Of a stretch of DNA of 64,000 bases, positions 46,294 to 57,134 are shown one piece after another. The number at the start of each line of letters is the position of its first letter. Positions within the stretch are counted from its first letter, which is position 1. The position numbers and the translations under genes were made by a program. Location: NCBI GenBank assembly GCA_905147135.1, contig LR990058.1:11631349-11695348 (forward strand). Reading direction: 5' to 3'. This DNA is from Blastobasis lacticolella (lineage: Eukaryota; Arthropoda; Insecta; Lepidoptera; Blastobasidae). The notes below the pieces were generated by a model. It had not been told where the DNA came from. It worked only from the letters and a program-made list of their open reading frames with translations, and did not search any database.

Positions 46294-46712
46294 TGGTTAC
46301 ACTTTCACTACATATGTTATCATGTTTGTTACCACGGTTAGTATTGTTGGAAATATCGAGGTAAAAACAATACTAACCGTGGTAACAAAATAAATAAATA
46401 AATAAATATTCGTGGACAAATTCACACAGCGCCATCTAGCCCCAAACTAAGCAAAGCTTGTACTATGGGTGCTAGATAACTGATATACTACTTAAATACG
46501 TTTTTTTTAAATACATACTTATTATACATAGAACACCCAGACCCGTAACAGAAATTAAAATTCATCATTTCAATTTCTGCGCGGCCGGGAATCGAACCCG
46601 GGACCTCTTGCGTGGCAGACCGGATGTTGACCATTGAACCACTCAGGTCGTCACAAACCCGATAACATGTGTAGTGAAAGTGTAGTGAATAACCACGAAA
46701 TCTTAAAACCTA
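46294..46712. mobile_element. Foldback element (family 8) split by a SINE
   Basis: The left arm GTTTGTTACCACGGTTAGTATTGTT (46324) pairs with AACAATACTAACCGTGGTAACAAA (46367-46389). The element continues after the SINE as ACAAACCCGATAACATGTG...TAGTGAAAGTGTAGTGAATAACC (46653-46700). The intact order GGTAACAAACCCGATAACATGTG is seen in the copy at 12907. Confidence 0.75.
46390..46652 (-). repeat. SINE family 1, full-length, inserted in the foldback element
   Basis: Minus-strand copy with head (GACGACCTGAGTGGTTCAATGGTCAACAT), B box GGGTTCGATTCCCGG, body and TTTA-type tail. Flanked by the target duplication ACAAA (46385-46389 and 46653-46657). Confidence 0.85.
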
Positions 46713-47167
46713 TATTTACATATTTTTTCTATTCACACCAGCTACTAGGATGAGTGATGTGTGTGTGATAGGTAATGGGATCCCATTTTCTACCCAAATT
46801 AGGATTCTTTGTCTCGCAATCGATTAGGGAGTTGCCCTTTGTTCCGCGACCTACGGCGGTACAACCAACCCTCATTTTAAAGCGAAACTTGGCAACGTTA
46901 AACTTGACCTGTTGTATAATACTCGCTTTTATGGCAGTTTAATAGCAGCCACCGACATTATAGTGGATGATATTAAAATCGCCGGCGAGCCGGTCCGATC
47001 TTTTACGATGCAAATATTTGATCTTTACTCAATACGGCTTTAGTGGCCCAGTTATCGGTGACATTCGTTTCATTATGGTTTTATTATTAGGCAAGTATAA
47101 TTAGCAAATATAGTTAGTTCGGCATCTTATACATCATCCACTCAAATTATTTAGGTAAAGACGCATA

Positions 47168-47199
47168 TCACACAAACACACACACACGCACACACACAA
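47168..47199. repeat. (CA)n microsatellite
   Basis: CA-rich run with a few interruptions (CACAAACACACACACACG...). Confidence 0.8.
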
Positions 47200-47829
47200 C
47201 AAATCTTTACAATATTCCACATTCAAATCGCTCATGGCTATAAATCATACTTTTGAAATGGCCGAAAGAGGGATTACTGTCTTTTATAGTACAGGGTAAC
47301 CTAGTTTAGGAGGCAGGAAACAAATATGTAACTAATACATTTTAGTGCCTGAATTGTTTCATACGCACATAGTAATTAAGAGATTTATTGGCATTTATTG
47401 TACTGTAATGTTTATGTTTGTTGTATTATTTGGTTAATAAATATCATTTATTATTATATTTAATCTTGTGACTTAGTTAAAAAGACATCTATATCGAATT
47501 TTAATTTATTTAGTTAACTTAGAGTTATTTTATATCGAACAATTGACTAAAAGCAGAATTACCCCGCTTTCGACCTCAGTAAATCTATTAATTTCCTTCG
47601 CTCACCACCAATGGAAGTTGTCATCAAACAAATACCGCTAATTGAAAAGTCAATTTGACGTAAACAAAGGGTCCCATGGTCCCGCGCAAACTCGCACATT
47701 ATAGACCTTTTTGGTACTGTTCGGAACCACAAAATGTAAAAATGTAACCCTTATAGAATCGCTTTCTTGTTCTTTCTGTCTGATTGTCAACAGGAAACTG
47801 TAAAGAAAAAATCATGATTTTGTTAAGCT

Positions 47830-48010
47830 ATGCTAATATTATAATGATAAAAAATATGCATTTTTGTTTGACCCAAAAACGACTGGACCGATTTTAAAAA
47901 TTCTTTCACTAATAGAAGAATGCTACATAAACACTGTGTGATATAAGCTACTTTTTATCCCAGGATAACAATAGGTTCCCGCGGGAAACTACATAAAACT
48001 GCGATGATAA
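47830..48010 (+). mobile_element. Helitron-like fragment
   Basis: TATGCTAATATTATAATGATAAA start-like region, then AAACGACTGGACCGATTTTAAAAATTC and GATATAAGCTACTTTTTATCCCAGGATAACAATAGGTTCCCGCGGGA. These are shared with the elements at 16461 and 62945. No clear 3' CTAG end, so truncated. Confidence 0.45.
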
Positions 48011-48427
48011 ATCTCGGCTTCTTGAAAAGTTATCATAAAAGTTTTGTTCAGATTATTAGATCGCATGTAGTGCCAAGCCCCTAACTCTACAATCCATATT
48101 ATTCATATTCATTTATTAATAGTATTAAATATACATCGTCATACATCGTAGTCACAATGTACGTATGTAAATTGTATTAGGTGAATAAAACAGGTAGTAC
48201 CTACACCACGACTCATAAAAAATCGTATATTTGGGCCTTCTATAGGGACCTTATATAACCCTTTAACCCTTTCTACGCGTTACCATATATCATAACCAGG
48301 GCACCAGCCACATGTGACTATCATATCAAATTTACACTGGCTCTCACTTTCGGGTTTTTTCCATAGCAAAACATATATTTTATATCAGTTCATTTACTAA
48401 GGCTTTTGGGAATGATAAATGGCAAGA

Positions 48428-48465
48428 GTAGAACCGTGGTAACACACCCGATAATATGTGTAAAA
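48428..48465 (+). repeat. Family 8 foldback fragment
   Basis: AACCGTGGTAACACACCCGATAATATGTG matches the right arm seen at 12901 and 46378/46653. Confidence 0.5.
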
Positions 48466-48469
48466 ACCA

Positions 48470-49675
48470 AGCAACAACGTAAGGAAGGCAAGTAGACTGC
48501 GAAGAAATGTCAAGCAGCGTTTAATCCTATGGTTTTATACTCGATATAAAAAAAATCATTTATGTCAGGATCGTATGGCACTCAATAGTCTTTATCTACC
48601 TATCTTTATCTGTCTAGTATGGGATGCGGTCGTGAGAGTGTTTAAAACTCATTTGTATCAAAATATAGAGGTACTGAAGTAGGTTCATTCGTTAATCGGT
48701 CCGACCGTTCTAGAACTTCCAGAGATTATGCCCTTCATACAAGTTATCAAATTGAAAATGTTCTGTTTTGCAGGTATACCTTATTAAAATTAAATATTAA
48801 ACAACAAAAAACGAAATGCTGACTGACGAAATCCGATACGTTGAAGTCCTTAAAAATGAAACTGTTTTCCAGTACGGATGAAACGCACTGCATACCGCGT
48901 ACCCGTTAGGCTGTCAAGTAACTACCTACACGTTTCATACAAGGCTTTCCTCCTGGAGTCCTATAACTTCCCAAAGTCTGAGAGCAGCGAGCGTGGTGCG
49001 AACTTCCATGAACCGTAACAAAGTTCGCTGGTATGTCAGAAATTGCTCTGCATTCGACGCGGCTTCGCTCAAAGACTAACAAAGTAGCTATAAGCAATAT
49101 GTGTGGGCCTATTCGACATTGGTAAATGTCAAGGTGTTTACTTGTTTCTCATTAGTACCAAGTATATAATTGTGTCAAATTAATGTGGTTTGCTTTATTT
49201 GCAAGTTCTACTTTCGTTTGCAAACGGAACCATACAAACATTCAATTAAGTTTATAGCTAGAGAGCAACGTAAATATAATATAATTGTTAACTTATAATA
49301 TTGCGATGATAAAAAAAAAAGTTCACTAACTAACTAAACTAGTCACAGATATAAGCCGAGGGTGACTGCAAAACTTGCTTGATGGCTCTCTAAGCCTAAG
49401 CTAAATGAAAACGTAAAGATTGGCCCTTGGCCGGCAGCCCTTGAGGGACTTATCAACAGTTCAGAAGTTCCCCTAACCCACTGAACAAAGAAGGGAGATA
49501 AGTGTTTAAGTACCTCCTCGAGTTTGACTTTTATCTCAAGGAAGTGAAGTCATTTGTAAAAGGATTTGGCATGAATCTAAATTACTGGTGTTCGTGATTG
49601 GGTAGTCAGCAGAGAGACTAATTAGGCGAAAGTTTTAATCCCGTATATGTGATATTATGAGATACCTACCTAATA
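48470..49675. other. No gene recognised
   Basis: Short ORFs only. A family-unassigned AT-rich stretch; no repeat recognised. Confidence 0.4.
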
Positions 49676-49684
49676 TTATGAACA

Positions 49685-50005
49685 AAATTCAAATTTAAAC
49701 CTAAACCTAAATCTATATTTACAGATAAAAACCTCCTCCAGGGTATCCCCGAGAGGAATGGTGCCCACAAACCTGGCAACATTTCCCCTTTGAATAATGA
49801 GGTTCAACCTCTGAGCAAAAAAGTTGCGAGCCCTGCGGTCACCTGCCCCAGTGGCCTCACAGAGACGCTTAGAGAGATCCTTTACAAAGTTTTGGCCGCA
49901 GGACCCCAAGGGCCCATTGACTCAAAGCCAATGGGTGTGAAAATGTAGTTATCTCCGAGGTCCTGGTATCGACTGCATTTCTTCTAATCGCCTCAGGTGA
50001 TTTTG
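49685..50005 (-). pseudogene. Reverse-transcriptase-type retroelement C-terminal remnant, one frameshift
   Basis: The minus strand reads KKCSRYQDLGDNYIFTPIGF and ESMGPWGPAAKTL; after a frameshift it continues VKDLSKRLCEATG, DRRARNFFAQRLNLIIQRGN and ARFVGTIPLGDTL. This matches the widespread pattern KY..L...Y.F.P.A.ET.GPWG..A...V...G.RL...TGD.RA..FL.QR.S.AIQRGNA.S..GT at the end of reverse-transcriptase retroelement proteins. Broken and 5'-truncated; not a host gene. Confidence 0.65.
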
Positions 50006-50099
50006 ATGAGAGATTTATGGAGATTGCTTCAATCACTCACGATTCTCATTTATATAGTGACTAAGCAGACCGCCACGCCCGCACTGAGTGGACACCAGA

Positions 50100-50400
50100 T
50101 AATGGGCAGCAGCGTTTTCTGTTGTGTGTTTACATTTTCATAAAAATTTGCTAGCAATGATTTCCATACAATTTTTTAAAACCCGTCCAACATTGAAGCG
50201 ATATAGGTATTTTAACGAAAATCTGATAAACCAGACATAGATATTGGTTAAATCACGTTTACAAAATTTAATTGGCTTTGATTGGTTTATATTGAAAATA
50301 ATATCAAACTTCGTTTGTATGGAGCGCGCTTAGGGTACACTCCTCATACGCCTTTCAAATGTGGAAATTATGGCAAAAGTATCTGGAGGCGTCTCAAGTT
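50100..50400 (+). repeat. LINE tail interrupted by another element
   Basis: AATGGGCAGCAGCGTTTTCTGTTGTGTGTTTAC (50102) and CCTTTCAAATGTGGAAATTATGGCAAAAGT (50350) are the two halves of the tail seen intact at 61670. Between them, about 50200-50333 is a reverse copy of the element at 24781. Confidence 0.55.
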
Positions 50401-50404
50401 AATA

Positions 50405-51510
50405 TATCCAAGTCTGTGTCACAGTGAAGGAAAGTTCCTACTGAGTAAGTGATTTTGGAGTTACTGCTTAAAGTGACCTACTTCCGCTCTTCATTAATGT
50501 ACCCCATCAAAATCACCATAAATTTTTACTTAATGAACAGCGCAGCCTGCTCCCCACACCACCATAACACGGACTGCGGATGCTAAATTAGAAAATACAG
50601 CGGCGGTATTAATTTTATTTCCCAATTTAGCCGTCGTTGTTTCAATGACAACCAAAAAGATGGGAAAGTTCATGGTTAGACTGACAAAATCTTTTTTTTT
50701 CTTTTGCTCTGTAATTAAATAACAGCCAGCATTCCAACACTACATCGTCTGATACATTTCTGAAGTTGTGTCCCCCGTCATGCGCATTGAGCGCCCCTTA
50801 ATGTATGTATTCAAGTTGTTTGGGTATAATCTCGCTAATTGGCGAGCGGGTAAATTGCGCGTTGGTAATTAGAGTTAATTAGGTCGTTCCGAGCCAGCCG
50901 CGGTAGTTCTGTGATGCTGACTTGCTATGAAGGGACCGTGCGTCGTACATATTTTCGGATATTTTCGTAAAATTTGCTTTTTTCTATTTTCCCCAATTCT
51001 AAAATTTTCCTCCTCCCATTTCACCGATATACTTTCTTTTTACAAATTAATATTAACTAAACCAAAATCATATCGAATATTAAGGTCAAGCATACAATAA
51101 CAACAATCCTGACCCTCGAAAGTCCAACATTGCAATTAGCAGGCACAAAAAAAATAAGAAGGACCCCCCAAGCAATAAAAAGAGAATTTACAAAAGCCGG
51201 TACATTATTAATACGATTTGAATCCATGTTCCGTGTATATATCACCGCTCGGGCTGGGTCGAGGCATGAATTTATGTGAACAATAAAACGTGGAAACAAG
51301 AGAATGGGCGACGCGGCCGAGCGGCTAACTTTACCAAAACACCGGATTCTGAATTTGACGATGGCGGAAGGAAGGTAGCTCAGTGTAGATTAGGGAGTTG
51401 ACGCGTGCTAAGTAAGTATTTTGAAAGCGGAACGTAATAACTATTTTTAGGGATAACCTAACCATGGGAAAGGGTCTGATAACCCCCGACAAAGTTTGTA
51501 TATACTCAAA
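50405..51510. other. No gene recognised; possible tRNA-like SINE head at 51305
   Basis: GGGCGACGCGGCCGAGCGGCTAAC at 51306 has an A-box-like GGCCGAGCGGCTAAC, but no B box follows at the right distance. The rest is AT-rich. Confidence 0.35.
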
Positions 51511-51514
51511 TATT

Positions 51515-51690
51515 TTCTAAAACTACTACACCGATAATATTGAAATAATTAAACATTATTAATTAATTTGAAAGCCAGTTTAGTTAAAAACTATCTCGAT
51601 TAAACTGGCTTTCAAATAGAGAAAACCGCATCAAAATCGGTCTATCCCTTCGGAAGCTACGACGCCACAGACAGACACCCCCACACAAGT
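51515..51690 (-). repeat. AAAATCGGTC-family repeat, copy 4
   Basis: AACTATCTCGATTAAACTGGCTTTCAAATAGAGAAAACCGCATCAAAATCGGTC...GGAAGCTACGACGCCACAGACAGACA. Best preserved right half of the family. Confidence 0.65.
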
Positions 51691-51699
51691 CAAACTTTT

Positions 51700-53100
51700 T
51701 TCGTCGGGAGTTAAATGATGTAAAGTTGAAAGAAAAGATCGATAGGATTTATGTCAGCCAATTTAAATTACTAAAGTACGTTAGCATTTATAAACGCAGC
51801 GCGTTTTACTGTCAAACCAGATAATGCCACCTAGTTTTCGTGCAATTGCATTATCTGCGAATCGACGCCCACTCCATGCAAACAGTTATCCGGATAGCGA
51901 ATTAATCACGAATGTAATTAAATCTGCAACTACCATCGTTTGAATTGCAATGCGTCAGCTGCGTGCGATCGTCCAATTTAGCGACGGTTTGGGAGGTAAC
52001 TGCGACGGAAACCTATTTAGAATAGAATAGAACTTTAATGATTCTATTATTCGAATAAACTGTGTAGGAAACTACAGGTATACTATTAATAGTAATAATA
52101 ATAATAATCCGTTTATTTCAGGCATTATAAAGTATTACAAGGTCGAAAACATCATCATCGTTAGTAATCATCTTAAAAACTATAGTGTTAGTACAATTTT
52201 ATTTTATTTTCCTTATTTTCCTCTTGATGCGATCCCAGTAGTACCCTGACGGAATTGTAATGACTGAGATCCGTGGTGGCGTGGTGCCTGTATCATTCTA
52301 CCTCCCTTCCGGCCTTTGCTCAGCTGTGGGATGATACTAATAATAAATAGGAAAAGTCTCTTAAGTTCATTTGTATGTTGAAAGTGATCTCCGAAACTAA
52401 TTTCGATTTAAAAAATACATTCACGTAGTATTTTTCTCTGTGCTAGTAGGAAGCTAAATTATTTCAGAGTGCTTTTGGTCTCTGATAAAATAACCAGATC
52501 CAACATGGTGATGGAATATTCATAGAGTTTGGAACTACGGTTAAGATAAAATTCCATTACGAAGAGCCGCTAGTAAACTGTAAAAATAAAAAAATTGACT
52601 AATGTTATAAGAATAGCGAATGATTTACACATAATAAACCCAATTTGTGTTGATTTATGTGTAGTGATTAACCACGAAAGTCTTAAGACTTACGGAGCAA
52701 ATGATTTACTTGCCTACAAATCATTGCCTTGCGCTGCTTGACAGTATGAACCATAGTAAGGACTTACCGGTCGAGAACAATATACTTTATTTGAAGTTTG
52801 AGTTTTTGTTGAAGGTTTTTTTTTAAACAAAATTGTACTCACTCATTAGAGTACAGTGTGTCTCTAACCAATTTTCCGTCAATGTTAACGAATAGAAAAA
52901 TTCTAAAAACAATTGTTTTGCTTACAAAACTGTAGCAAAATGTGACCCATGGTGTGAATTCGTATCTGTTTTTTTCTTTTGATGAATTAAAGAGTAAATT
53001 TTTCTCTGTATAGTTTTATGCTAACATCGATTGAAAATTGGTTTGAGCCAAAGTTTAGGTCAGCGGCCCCTGGCAGAAGCCGGTACTAGCCACTAGAGTG
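51700..53100. other. No exon recognised upstream of exon 2
   Basis: Contains an AAT-type microsatellite at 52090-52108 and a fragment related to the family 8 foldback at 52655-52695 (TGTGTAGTGATTAACCACGAAAGTCTTAA). No alternative version of exon 2 is seen. Confidence 0.4.
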
Positions 53101-53150
53101 ATATAGATTAACACAATGATTTTACTCACTGATTTTACTCTTGCCCACAG

Positions 53151-53359
53151 ACCTTCTGCGTGGTCTCCAAGCGATTTCGCAAGAACTACATCCACCGCTT
53201 CACGGCGACCCGGTCCCTGTTCTGGTGGTCTCCCTGGTCCAGGGTGCGACAGGTCTGCGTCTACATCTCCACGAACCAGTACTTCGACTACATCGTCATG
53301 GCGACCATCCTGCTCAACTGTGTCTTCCTCGCCATGTCGGAGACCGTCGAAGAGGCTGA
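53151..53359 (+). CDS. NaCP60E: Coding exon 2 of the DSC1/NaCP60E-type channel (pre-S1 and domain I S1 helix)
   Basis: Runs from an AG acceptor (pyrimidine-rich TTTTACTCTTGCCCACAG) to a GT donor (GA|GTGAGT), giving 69 codons plus two bases. It joins exon 1 in phase 0 and leaves phase 2. The peptide begins TFCVVSKRFRKNYIHRF, continues through a tryptophan-rich SLFWWSPWSRVR segment and ends in the hydrophobic S1 helix FDYIVMATILLNCVFLAM followed by SETVEEA. TFCVVSK corresponds to TFVVVSK of para, but STNQYFDY and ETVEEAE are what I recall for insect sodium channel 60E (DSC1), not para, which reads TPTVEST there. In the joined protein these are residues 160-228 with S1 near 204-221. The rest of domain I (S2 onward) was looked for down to base 64000 and not found, so the next exon lies outside the window. 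The reading frame is intact. Confidence 0.88.
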
Positions 53360-53404
53360 GTGAGTGTTTGTTTTATTTGGTTATGTTACTGGACAGGAAT
53401 ATAT

Positions 53405-53700
53405 TAGGTGGTACGACTCTGTCAAGCCTGAGGAGTCTGTCTAGGTGAGTACCACAGTCTTTTCTATTTCTGCCGCCAAGCAACAAAGCTTATATTGTTG
53501 TATTCCGGTTTGATTGATGAGGTAGCTAGCAAAATTACAGTCAACAGGCATTTCACCTCACAGTGACAACGTGCCTGTGGTTCTTCATTTTCGTTGCCTG
53601 CAACCTGAATGCATGAATCGTAGATGTTATGGGCGACAGTGACCAATTACCATCAGGTGTGCTATCTGCTCGTTTGTCACTGTGAAGAATAAAAAAATAT
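53405..53700 (+). repeat. Bm1-like SINE
   Basis: GGTGGTACGACTCTGTCAAGCCTGAGGAGTCTGTCTAGGTGAGTACCAC, TTCTGCCGCCAAGCAACAAAGC, TTCCGGTTTGATTGATGAGG, ATGGGCGACAGTGACCAATTACCATCAGGTGTGC and GTTTGTCACTGTGAAGAATAAAAAAAT follow the order I recall for the Bombyx Bm1 SINE. A second copy is at 57135. It begins about 45 bases after the exon 2 donor, in the same orientation as the gene. Confidence 0.6.
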
Positions 53701-53887
53701 ATATATGAGATGCCAACGTATTGTGAAATATATAGACCTCATTTCTTACATCACGATTACGCCTATCAACAAACAGCATTTAACTTCTAGTTATGTTGAG
53801 GATTTATATGGAAAACCTATAGCTACAAAACTATCTAGGCATAACTACAATAGGTAATAGGTGTAGAGATAGTTTGACTAATGCAAC

Positions 53888-54102
53888 TACTAACAACAAC
53901 TGAAGGACATAAGTGGCGTCTATTGGTGTCGGAAGCCAAGATCCTCTTAGGGTCACTGAGCTAGCTCAGTAGTAATATAATAGCATTTTCATTGTAATTG
54001 CATACCCGCTATGGGTGAACTGTTCTTCTTATATTGCAAACCCATCTGCAACAATGTACTTCACAGTTTATGCAATAAAGTTATATTCTATTCTATTCTA
54101 AT
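53888..54102 (+). repeat. LINE tail with (TTCTA)n end
   Basis: GGACATAAGTGGCGTCTATTGGTGTCGGAAGCCAAGATCCTCTTAGGGTCACTGAGC is followed by TGCAATAAAGTTATATTCTATTCTATTCTA. The middle resembles 24295-24330. It ends in a short pentamer run like other LINE tails. Confidence 0.5.
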
Positions 54103-54400
54103 ATTTCAGTGACTCTTTGAGAAAGCAGCAAGTCTAAAACGAGTGAAACCTCGTTAATAAACTATAAACGATTTAAGAGGCTGCCTTCAGCCATTTAATT
54201 CTGTTTAGAAAGGCAGTAAAGACTTTAGGTTTAAATATGTAGTAAAGCGAGGAAACGAGCTCAGATATACTTTATTAAGAAATACTAGGTGTAGCTTCTT
54301 AGGAAGCATAGTATGTTACATCGACTACGTGGTTAACTGGAATTTGTACATAAGCTAAGCCGTTTTGTTAATGTTATTTAGCAACTTATTTAAAATATTT

Positions 54401-54662
54401 ATAAATAAATAAATTATCGTGGACAAATTTACGCAGCGCCATCTAGCCCCAAAGTAAGCAAAGCTTGTCTTATGGGTGCTAGATAACTGATAAACTACTT
54501 ATATACTTTTAAATACATATTTATTATACATAGAACACCCAGACCCATAACATAAATTAAAATTCATCATTTCAATTTCTGCCCGGCCGGGAATCGAACC
54601 CGGGACCTCTTGCGTGGCATACCGGCATGTGGCATGTTGACCACTGAACCACTCAGGTCGTC
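54401..54662 (-). repeat. SINE family 1, full-length
   Basis: Minus-strand copy with intact B box (GGGTTCGATTCCCGG), GGGCAGAAATTGAAATGATG, TAGCACCCATAAGACAAGCTTTGCTTACTTTGGGGCTAGATGGCGC and an A/T-rich tail. A small duplication (GGCATG) lies in the head. Confidence 0.85.
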
Positions 54663-54929
54663 AAGTGTATGGAATAGAGCTATAGAGAAAAAAAAATCTA
54701 CAGGAGAATAGAGCACTTTACTTAAGGGTGCACCTGAAAAAAGACAGCGGCTTGCGTTGCGTATTCGTACACTGCGGTCAACCTACGTGCCTGATAATCA
54801 CGAGTACGTGCAATCGTGCTCTGATACGTGCAGTTAATGATGAAGTAATACGTATACAAATGTAATATGATCTGGTACCCACAGCACAATTCCGCCATCG
54901 CACCACCCGTCTTGGGTACTCATCGCCTT

Positions 54930-55310
54930 TTATGTAGACCCTCTGTTAGTGTACACGCGAAGGTTTAAAAGAAATGAGCTCCCAGTTACACTGTTTGCGT
55001 TGAACTATGACACAGGGTGGTTCAAGAGGCATTAGCGTATGTAGGGCTATTTTCTTGTGGGGGCCTTGAAGAAGCCGAGTCAATCGCCAATGTAAAGTCA
55101 GTGAGCACCCGATCCTGGGGTGGGCACCAGACCATTCTGGGGTAGGCACGGCCCACCCGGCCCCCCCTCTTCCTACGCCTATGTCATGAGATATTAATAT
55201 ACCTCTAATGAGGTCTCTTTAGAGACCGGCAAGGCATTAGTAGTGCCCCTAGTGTTGCTGCTGTCCATAGTTGGCTTTACATCAAGTGGCCGCCCTAAAA
55301 AAGTTAAAAT
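54930..55310 (+). pseudogene. Degenerate LINE end and tail
   Basis: AATGAGCTCCCAGTTACACTGTTTGCG (NELPVTLFA-like) and ATGAGGTCTCTTTAGAGACCGGCAAGGCATTAGTAGTGCCCCTAGTGTTGCTGCTGTCCATAG match the copies at 18238 and 55430 but are separated by unrelated sequence. Older than the neighbour at 55430. Confidence 0.5.
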
Positions 55311-55429
55311 TACATATGAGAATTAGTTACGAGGTTCCTTCTTAGTATTACAGTAATCAACTAAGCATTTGGGGGATAAAACGCCCAAGTAACATAATTA
55401 AAAGTATATAAAAAACTAAATCTCCCGCA

Positions 55430-55605
55430 GTGTTTCCTTTGGACTATGACATGGGATCGTTCAAGTGGTATATTAGAGGTCTCTTCAGAGGCGGGCAACG
55501 CATTGGTGACTCCCCTGGTATTGCTGATGTCCATAGGGGGCGGTGACCACTTTCCATCAGGTGGCCGCTTGCCTGTTTGCCTGCCGTATAGCATAAAAAA
55601 AAATT
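55430..55605 (+). pseudogene. 5'-truncated LINE end and tail
   Basis: GCAGTGTTTCCTTTGGACTATGACATGGGATCGTTC encodes AVFPLDYDMGSF, the expected end of the ORF2 protein. It continues to TGATGTCCATAGGGGGCGGTGACCACTTTCCATCAGGTGGCC...CCGTATAGCATAAAAAAAA. Best preserved copy of the family. Confidence 0.7.
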
Positions 55606-55806
55606 AAATAAACAAATAATTCAATAATAGTGGAATAATTCACACAGCGCCATCGTGCCTCAAACTAAGCAAAGCTTGTACTATGGGTGCTAGACAACTG
55701 ATATACTACGTACTCGTAAACACAATACACCCAGATCCGTAACAGAAATTAAAATGTATCATATCAATTTCTAACCGACATGATGACCATTGAACCACTG
55801 AGGTCG
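55606..55806 (-). repeat. SINE family 1, internally deleted
   Basis: Body and tail are like the other copies (CACACAGCGCCATCGTGCCTCAAACTAAGCAAAGCTTGTACTATGGGTGCTAGA), but the B-box region is deleted between AATTTCT and the head remnant CATTGAACCACTGAGGTCG. Confidence 0.7.
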
Positions 55807-55809
55807 ACC

Positions 55810-57130
55810 AGCCAATCATCAAAGGAAACTACTCGCGCTTTATCCCGCTTTATCGCCTACATAGGGTGAGAAAGTAACGTGAAAATTATGCATCCCATAT
55901 TAGAAACTGTGCACCATTAGATCTTGTAATAGTTCTAACAAAGACGTATGTTCCATTTCCTTTTGACGCCAGAGTAATGCGTAAAAGAGCCCTGAGTCGG
56001 GTAGACGTCCTATTACAGCGTAATGTCGGCCTTCCACCTCGCGTGTGATGAAAAGTGTGCCGAGATTGGTGAGATAAGTATGGTCTTCCACTAAAAGCTA
56101 CTCATCGATATAACTCAAAGCCTTGAAAATCAAGGGTTTTGACAGCACTAATTCCATTTACCTTTCAATTCTACAAGCGTTGGCGACTCCATAATGTACC
56201 TGTGCAAATCCGCAAATGGATACACTTTACGTTCACTCTAATTTCTTTTACGGCGTTTATCATGGCTTTGACATAAGTATTACACCATTCCATGTTTTGG
56301 AGATAAACGTTTATCGTTTGCCACTCTCTTGCTTTTAACTTGGCTGCTATAAATATTCTTAGTCCATCTATAAATCAATATCATGGTTCTCTACATTAAC
56401 TTTTCCAATTTCGGGAATAGCATAGCCAAACGGTTCCATAACCGATTTCGAAGATGCTTTCATTCAATAGTCATTATGTGAAAAGTACTTATACGAAATC
56501 AGGACCTACAGTAATTTCAAGTAACAGCCTTTCGACGCATTACCAAAGACAGAAACCTTTCGACGTCCTTTTACTAATACATTAACGATCTCTTCATGAA
56601 ACTAGATTTTATAAAAAGCAGAAACCTTTCGACGTCATTTTACTAATTACATTATAATTTTACATTAAGGTACCCATTAACGATCTCTCCATGAAACTAG
56701 ATTTTACTTCCTGCACCGAGTTATAAGTCCCCGTTATGAGATGCATTTCCCCGTTATGGAGAGCCGACATGATGCCCCAGTTCCCCGGCCCTGCACACAG
56801 CATAGTTGATCACCTAGACTGACATTTTTGAATGAATACCGTCGGTCGTTTTACTTTGAATGATGTGAAGGGTCGGCTTCTAAAGGTTCTTTGAGAGCTC
56901 CATAGTAGATGTTTTGTACGCGGATACAAAAGTAAATTTCTGTGTGTTGAAGCAGCTATTTAGAACAAGTAATTGCTAAATAATTGGTAAATCTCAATGA
57001 ACTTCTAGTCAGTAGATAGGTAGGTACTTGTATTTTAGACATAAAATAGTTTCCATAGTTAGCTGTACATAGTTCTATTTCTTTACACAATAATGAATGG
57101 TTAGTTACGTTAATATGTTATGGTTAGTAC
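55810..57130. other. No gene recognised; one local direct repeat
   Basis: AGAAACCTTTCGACGTCCTTTTACTAAT (56550) recurs as AGAAACCTTTCGACGTCATTTTACTAAT (56618), and CCATTAACGATCTCTCCATGAAACTAGATTTTA (56671) repeats ACATTAACGATCTCTTCATGAAACTAGATTTTA (56579). This is a diverged tandem duplication of about 65-110 bp. Confidence 0.55.
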
Positions 57131-57134
57131 GTTA

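Larger units (their letters stand above)
12665..53150 (+). other. Intron of about 40.5 kb between coding exons 1 and 2
   Basis: Bounded by GTTAGT at 12665 and CCCACAG ending at 53150, with matching phase 0 on both sides. No additional exon encoding a recognisable channel segment was seen inside. It is filled with SINEs, LINE fragments, DNA-transposon remnants and palindromic elements, listed separately. A long first coding intron often carries enhancers, but nothing in the sequence lets me point to one. Confidence 0.8.

Noticed and set aside
51306..51380. tRNA or SINE head at GGGCGACGCGGCCGAGCGGC
   Set aside because: An A-box-like stretch is present but no B box at the expected distance.
53116..53448. 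Two other plus-strand ORFs across exon 2
   Set aside because: Only the 53151-53359 frame gives the S1 helix and joins exon 1 in phase; the others are Ser/Thr- or His-rich shadow translations.
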